From Hypomyces perniciosus (taxonomy: Eukaryota > Ascomycota > Sordariomycetes > Hypocreales > Hypocreaceae), in the NCBI GenBank assembly GCA_008477525.1, contig SPDT01000001.1:186001-250000 (forward strand): a stretch of DNA of 64,000 nt, given 5' to 3'. The stretch's first letter is position 1. Each line of letters begins with the position of its first letter. Positions 60,020-64,000 of the stretch are shown piece after piece. Under the pieces are notes generated by a model. The model made no database searches. It had not been told where the DNA came from and saw only the letters and a list, made by a program, of their open reading frames with translations. The position numbers were made by a program, and so were the translations under genes.

Positions 60020-62982
60020 ATACTTGTCTAATTCCTATTCACATCTTCACATCAACGTCTTGTTGTTGTTGTTGTTGTGAAACGACATTATGTTGACTTC
60101 ACTTGGGTTAATGGCTGGAGGCAGGCCCCCTTTTTGTGCATAAATGTTTAAATAAGCTCAATAAATTTCCGAGCCAAATCCTTTTCATGCTGGCGAATTG
60201 ATGCTTCAACAAGGTATACGAGTGACTTTGGAATTTCCGAGTATCTTGGATTTTACAGTACTTTGTAATATCTGTTGATATGGATCTCTGATACATGAAA
60301 AATGATATCAACGCATAGCTCAAATCCGTCTAATCCCCAGTGGTGTCCGAACATGGCACTCCTGCTCTATGAAATGATCGCCGATATGATGACTTTGACC
60401 GGTTGGATTTGTTAGCATTCAACACGCAACTGCCAACAGTATAGGTAGTATTCGCAAAAATATTTATTTTTTCAAGAGGAACCTAGCGATATCCGCCGGC
60501 CTCCCAGGGACCTGCAAAATGCATGACACAGCCCCAGTGGCTGCGACTCGGTGAGCCCCTTGAAATCCATCATAGGTTATAACCGGTGTTCTCAATGATT
60601 CTTGGCAAGCAACTAACCAGTCCTACCTATGTATGCACCATGAGACGACAAAAATAAAGTGGCAAGTCAGATCTTGTGCGAGGCAATTCAGGGTTCCTTA
60701 CTCCAATTCCAAGGGAGAGCAGAGCATCTCGATCATAGCACTATTAATCGGTCCGCTTTGTTCAGTGAATTTCCAATCAATGGGTTGTCTAATAACTGTC
60801 TCTGGTCATCAATGCGTCTGGTAGATGTAACTGGCTGGCCTCTTGATGAATGACATGCTTTTGCGGGCCGTAAACGGGACGGATGGCTGCATCTGGACGG
60901 GACTGCATCAAAGCGAGGTTCTTAATTGTGATACAGGCGTCGGGGGAGGGGGCCTGAATTGTAACAGTGAGACTTCATGTTCGTAGCTTCGGGGTGCAAC
61001 CTCCATCTTGCCTTGGCAGAATGTGCCAAGGGTAGAATCTGTCCTCGTGAGGGCACAGCAGCAATATGCAACCCTCCCAGTTCCCATATCCACGGCGTCG
61101 GCTTTGAGACATTTTGTACTCCGTATGGTGGTTGCCATGAGCCCAGACAGCGTGATAGGGTTGATGAGGAAAGTGGCAAGAAAGTGGCTGGCTTGACGGC
61201 AAGTATTTTTTTGACTTGGCTTACGAGGCAGGCTTGCTCGGTAATCCAAGGGACTTTGCAATGTCGTGTTCTTGTCTCCCCGTTGTTCTTGTCTCTTCCC
61301 AATTATAAATGCCAGACATGGAAGAAGCTGTTTGAGTGGAGATGAAAAGCATCAATCAAGATGCCAAACCCAATGCAACGGGTGTGCTCATAGGGTGACG
61401 ATGTATGGCTGTTGTTGACTGATGCATGATTGAAGGTGACTGGCTGTTTGATACAGGATGATGGCAAGAGATCATTTTGATGTCTAGAACCTGTCGTCAA
61501 GTTTGAAACCAGGAACACCTACCACAGACGACTAGGTCTCAAGTTAATTTTTGGCGATGATTAAAAGCAAAGAAACGGGCCGTTGACAGCAGTCGCTCTA
61601 TTAAATGAGCCGGATGACGATGACTTGCTGGCATCGGACGAATGGCAAGGCGGAGCGGCGGCCTCTCGCGATTGAAGGCTGCGCACCGGGTTCTTGGCTC
61701 TGGTGGGAAGCAATTCAACTCGCCGGGCCAATGCAGTCTCGCCATTGGTTCCGGAACTGTCTCCTCGCTCCCTGGCGCACGGAGCCCATGCAAGGCCCGT
61801 CTCTGCGCCTCTGTTTGGCAAGGCGGCTGCGTGTCGAGCGCTAGCTGAGTCTTTGACTTGAGCAACCACACAATTCTCGCCCATAGGCCCAGGATTCCAA
61901 CGCCTCCCCCACCAGTGTGGGCTCTCGGAACGACTAGACGGATACGATATTCGCCTTCTTCCTTCTTCTTCTGCCCCTTGCTTTGCCCGATGTTGCTGCT
62001 TGTGTACGAGTAGTATGACGAAGGGGAGCCTGCCTGCAAGGTACACACAGCCCCTTTGTCTTTGCGCTTTTCCCTGGTTCATGGGTTGAAGGAAGGACTC
62101 CATACACATGGCCACGCCATGGGGCGTCGTGTGTACCCGCAGAGGACCGGCCCACGAAACGGGGATGGGACGGCGCCCCCTGATGGCCAAGACCTTTTCT
62201 CTCTCAATCCGTCTAGCCTCGTCCATCTCTGTTTGGCTGCTTGATAATGAGATCGATGCATCCGGCCCTCGCAAGTCGCTCACGGCACTGGTTCCCCTAG
62301 CGTCTATGTGGGGTGACCACACAGATGTCAGCCTCGGAGCCCAGGCTGGCTGGTCTAAGAGGCACCAAGGGGTTAGAGTAGGGCTGAAGTATCTGGTTGG
62401 ACGGCTACCTCGATCCAGCTTGCCTGGGATGTCAAGTTTTGAGCTTCCCAAGGGTTTCTACGAGTGGAGGCAGCGAAGAGAGCTCTCGTTGGTGCTCAGG
62501 GGAGGCTTCGTGGTAGCTGATGGTTCAGCCTGCTATCCTCTAAGATTCTCGAGCTTGTTCTCGTCCACGAGAATTTTCCACCGTAGCTTCGTAAGGCGGA
62601 GATGGAAACGAGAATCCCGAACTGTGTTTTGTTGGGAACCTCCCACAACTCCGGACGGGTCGATCATGGAGGAATTGTACAAAAGCTTCGAGCCTCTCGC
62701 GACGTAGTGCTCAAGGCCATCGATCAAGCCTTGCGAGTCACAGTCATATTCGAGAAAGGGAGCTTCGAGAACTCGATTCGTCTGTTTTTGATTCCACTTG
62801 TGTTCTTTGAGTTCTCTCTCTTTAGAGTCTTCGCAATCCATCCTGCAGAGAAAGGTGTCACTTTGGGAGGGGAAGCCTGTCAGCAAGAGGCATCGTCGAA
62901 CGAAACCGAACCCCTGCCTTCTCACTTATCACTCCTTCCTATTTCCCGGGGACCAGTACTTAATACCCACCATACCTTAATC
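60020..62982. other. Intergenic, no gene supported
   Basis: This 3-kb region contains many overlapping frames, the longest a 296-codon minus frame at 61561-62451 that has no domain I recognise and is matched by frames on the plus strand. One TACTCCGTA lies at 61117. The (GTT)n run at 60061-60076 is in the beta-tubulin 3' flank. Confidence 0.5.
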
Positions 62983-63921
62983 ATGGATGGATGTAAGTTC
63001 ATCATATCTGCGCCTATTCTTTCTCTCCTCCTTTCTCTCCTCCTTTCTCTCTTCCTTACCGCATCGCCCAACACCAAGAAAACCACATACACGCATTGCA
63101 CTCCCAGCACGCGCAGGCGAATAGTCTGAATATGGCCAAACTCCACGCTACGAGCATGGAAGCTGATGAAGGATGCTTTAACAAGTGAACGAATGCCGCA
63201 CTGCACGAGTTGCTGAGGTCCTCTCCGACTTCCGGACACTACAGTACTACATTGCCGCCGGTCCCGTCGATCCCGAGAACGTCGAGGACTACTACACGGA
63301 GGGATGGGCTGTTCTGCGCCAATGTACGATTGATGGGCAGCACATCCTGGAGTGCGCAGCCGACACCACTGTGCCTGCCGCCCGGGGCGGCGAGGAAGAG
63401 CAGGCCAAGGCGGAGTTGAAGCAGTTGGTGCCACTGAGAAACTTTCTATAGAACCTGGAACTAATCTTTCTTCCTGGGAAAAGGGTTCTCCTAGATGCTT
63501 ATTCGAGACGACACGAAGGACAGAAGATTCTCTTGCGGCAAGGAGCAGCACAAAGATGGGTCAAATATCGAGAGCAGGTCTTGCAGGGCGAACGACCTCA
63601 CCCCGGCAACCACGCCCAGCTACAGGCTCTTGATGATCAACTCCGAGCGGTAAGCGTTGGAATTTCACATGCACCGGCTTTGCTCGGTCATTGTTGCTGC
63701 AAATCCGAGTCAGAGATTGACAGCACATCCCCGCACGCCCACGCATTTACGCACAAAAGCGAGTCGGAGACCCAGCTAATTTCTGCTTCTAGGAATTTGC
63801 CGCCGTCACCGACGAGTACGTCTACACAGAACTGCTGGCAGGAGACCAATCCCAGGGCCGCTGGACGGTGGAGGATCCTAGTTTAAGAAGCATCCAGCGC
63901 TGGCTGCGGTCTCGTCGATGA
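62983..63921 (+). CDS. Unrecognised small conserved-looking protein, 180 residues
   Basis: Four exons join in frame: 62983-62992, 63186-63423, 63484-63649 and 63793-63921 (543 nt). Introns of 193, 60 and 143 nt have GTAAGT, GTTGGT and GTAAGC donors. The predicted protein begins MDGLNECRTARVAEVLSDF and is predicted helical, with charged segments DPENVEDYYTEGWAVLRQC, GQKILLRQGAAQRWVKYREQ and a C-terminal GRWTVEDPSLRSIQRWLRSRR. There is no signal peptide or membrane segment. I do not recognise the family. The first intron contains a short CT-rich tandem. The exon-2 donor (GTTGGT) is the weakest junction, so the middle boundary could differ slightly. Confidence 0.65.
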
Positions 63922-64000
63922 TGTGATGACGGGGAAAAACAGATGGCGGCACAACATAATGGGTTAACGATTGCGAGTGTCGCCCTGGGGCGATAACGAA

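Noticed and set aside
61561..62451. 296-codon minus-strand reading frame
   Set aside because: No recognisable domain, overlapped by several plus-strand frames of similar quality, and no paired splice sites. Kept as unsupported rather than called.

Overview
This window is nuclear DNA of a filamentous ascomycete (Pezizomycotina, most likely Sordariomycetes; Hypocreales is plausible but not provable here). The evidence is short GT-AG introns (mostly 47-80 nt) with CTAAC/CTGAC-type branch sites, plus typical filamentous-fungal genes: a GtaA-type secreted glutaminase, the GATA regulator NsdD, a group II G-alpha, a secreted GH3 beta-glucosidase, an endosulfine (Igo1) and an intron-rich beta-tubulin. 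I rebuilt exon structures by hand. Every multi-exon model below closes in frame, with a total length divisible by three.

Layout. 1-1.75 kb: a decayed HNH-type gene remnant. 1.9-4.4 kb: glutaminase (-). 5.2-6.3 kb: MYG1 exonuclease (+). 6.9-7.6 kb: Igo1 (-). 10.9-13.3 kb: glutamate-cysteine ligase (+). 13.3-37.4 kb is very gene-poor: the only convincing gene is nsdD (21.1-22.7 kb, -), and the rest is microsatellites and a strongly over-represented motif, TACTCCGTA. 37.5-42.8 kb: GH3 beta-glucosidase (-) and G-alpha (-). 42.8-46.8 kb: a second motif-rich, gene-poor stretch. 46.8-60.0 kb is gene-dense housekeeping DNA: spermidine synthase (+), omega-amidase Nit3 (-), an initiator tRNA-Met (-), a four-helix membrane protein (+), a PhyH-type dioxygenase (+), a WKF/C7orf50 protein (-), proteasome alpha1 (+) and beta-tubulin (+). 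63.0-63.9 kb: a small unrecognised gene (+).

The most exciting object is at 50,482-50,662 on the minus strand. Removing two segments of 55 and 54 nt, each starting GT, carrying a CTAAC box and ending CAG, leaves a perfect 72-nt cloverleaf with all hallmarks of a eukaryotic initiator tRNA-Met. The breaks lie after nucleotide 26 and after nucleotide 46, not at the canonical 37/38 position. The segments look exactly like the spliceosomal introns of the neighbouring protein genes. A T7 tract follows the tRNA and no TTTT lies inside, so the DNA reads as a Pol III gene that would need the spliceosome. I know of no description of such a tRNA gene.

Functionally the genes are mostly unrelated housekeeping and developmental functions: nitrogen and glutathione metabolism, polyamine synthesis, nutrient/quiescence signalling (Igo1, G-alpha), sexual development (NsdD), cellulose-oligomer breakdown, the proteasome and the cytoskeleton. 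There is no biosynthetic cluster and no intact transposon.
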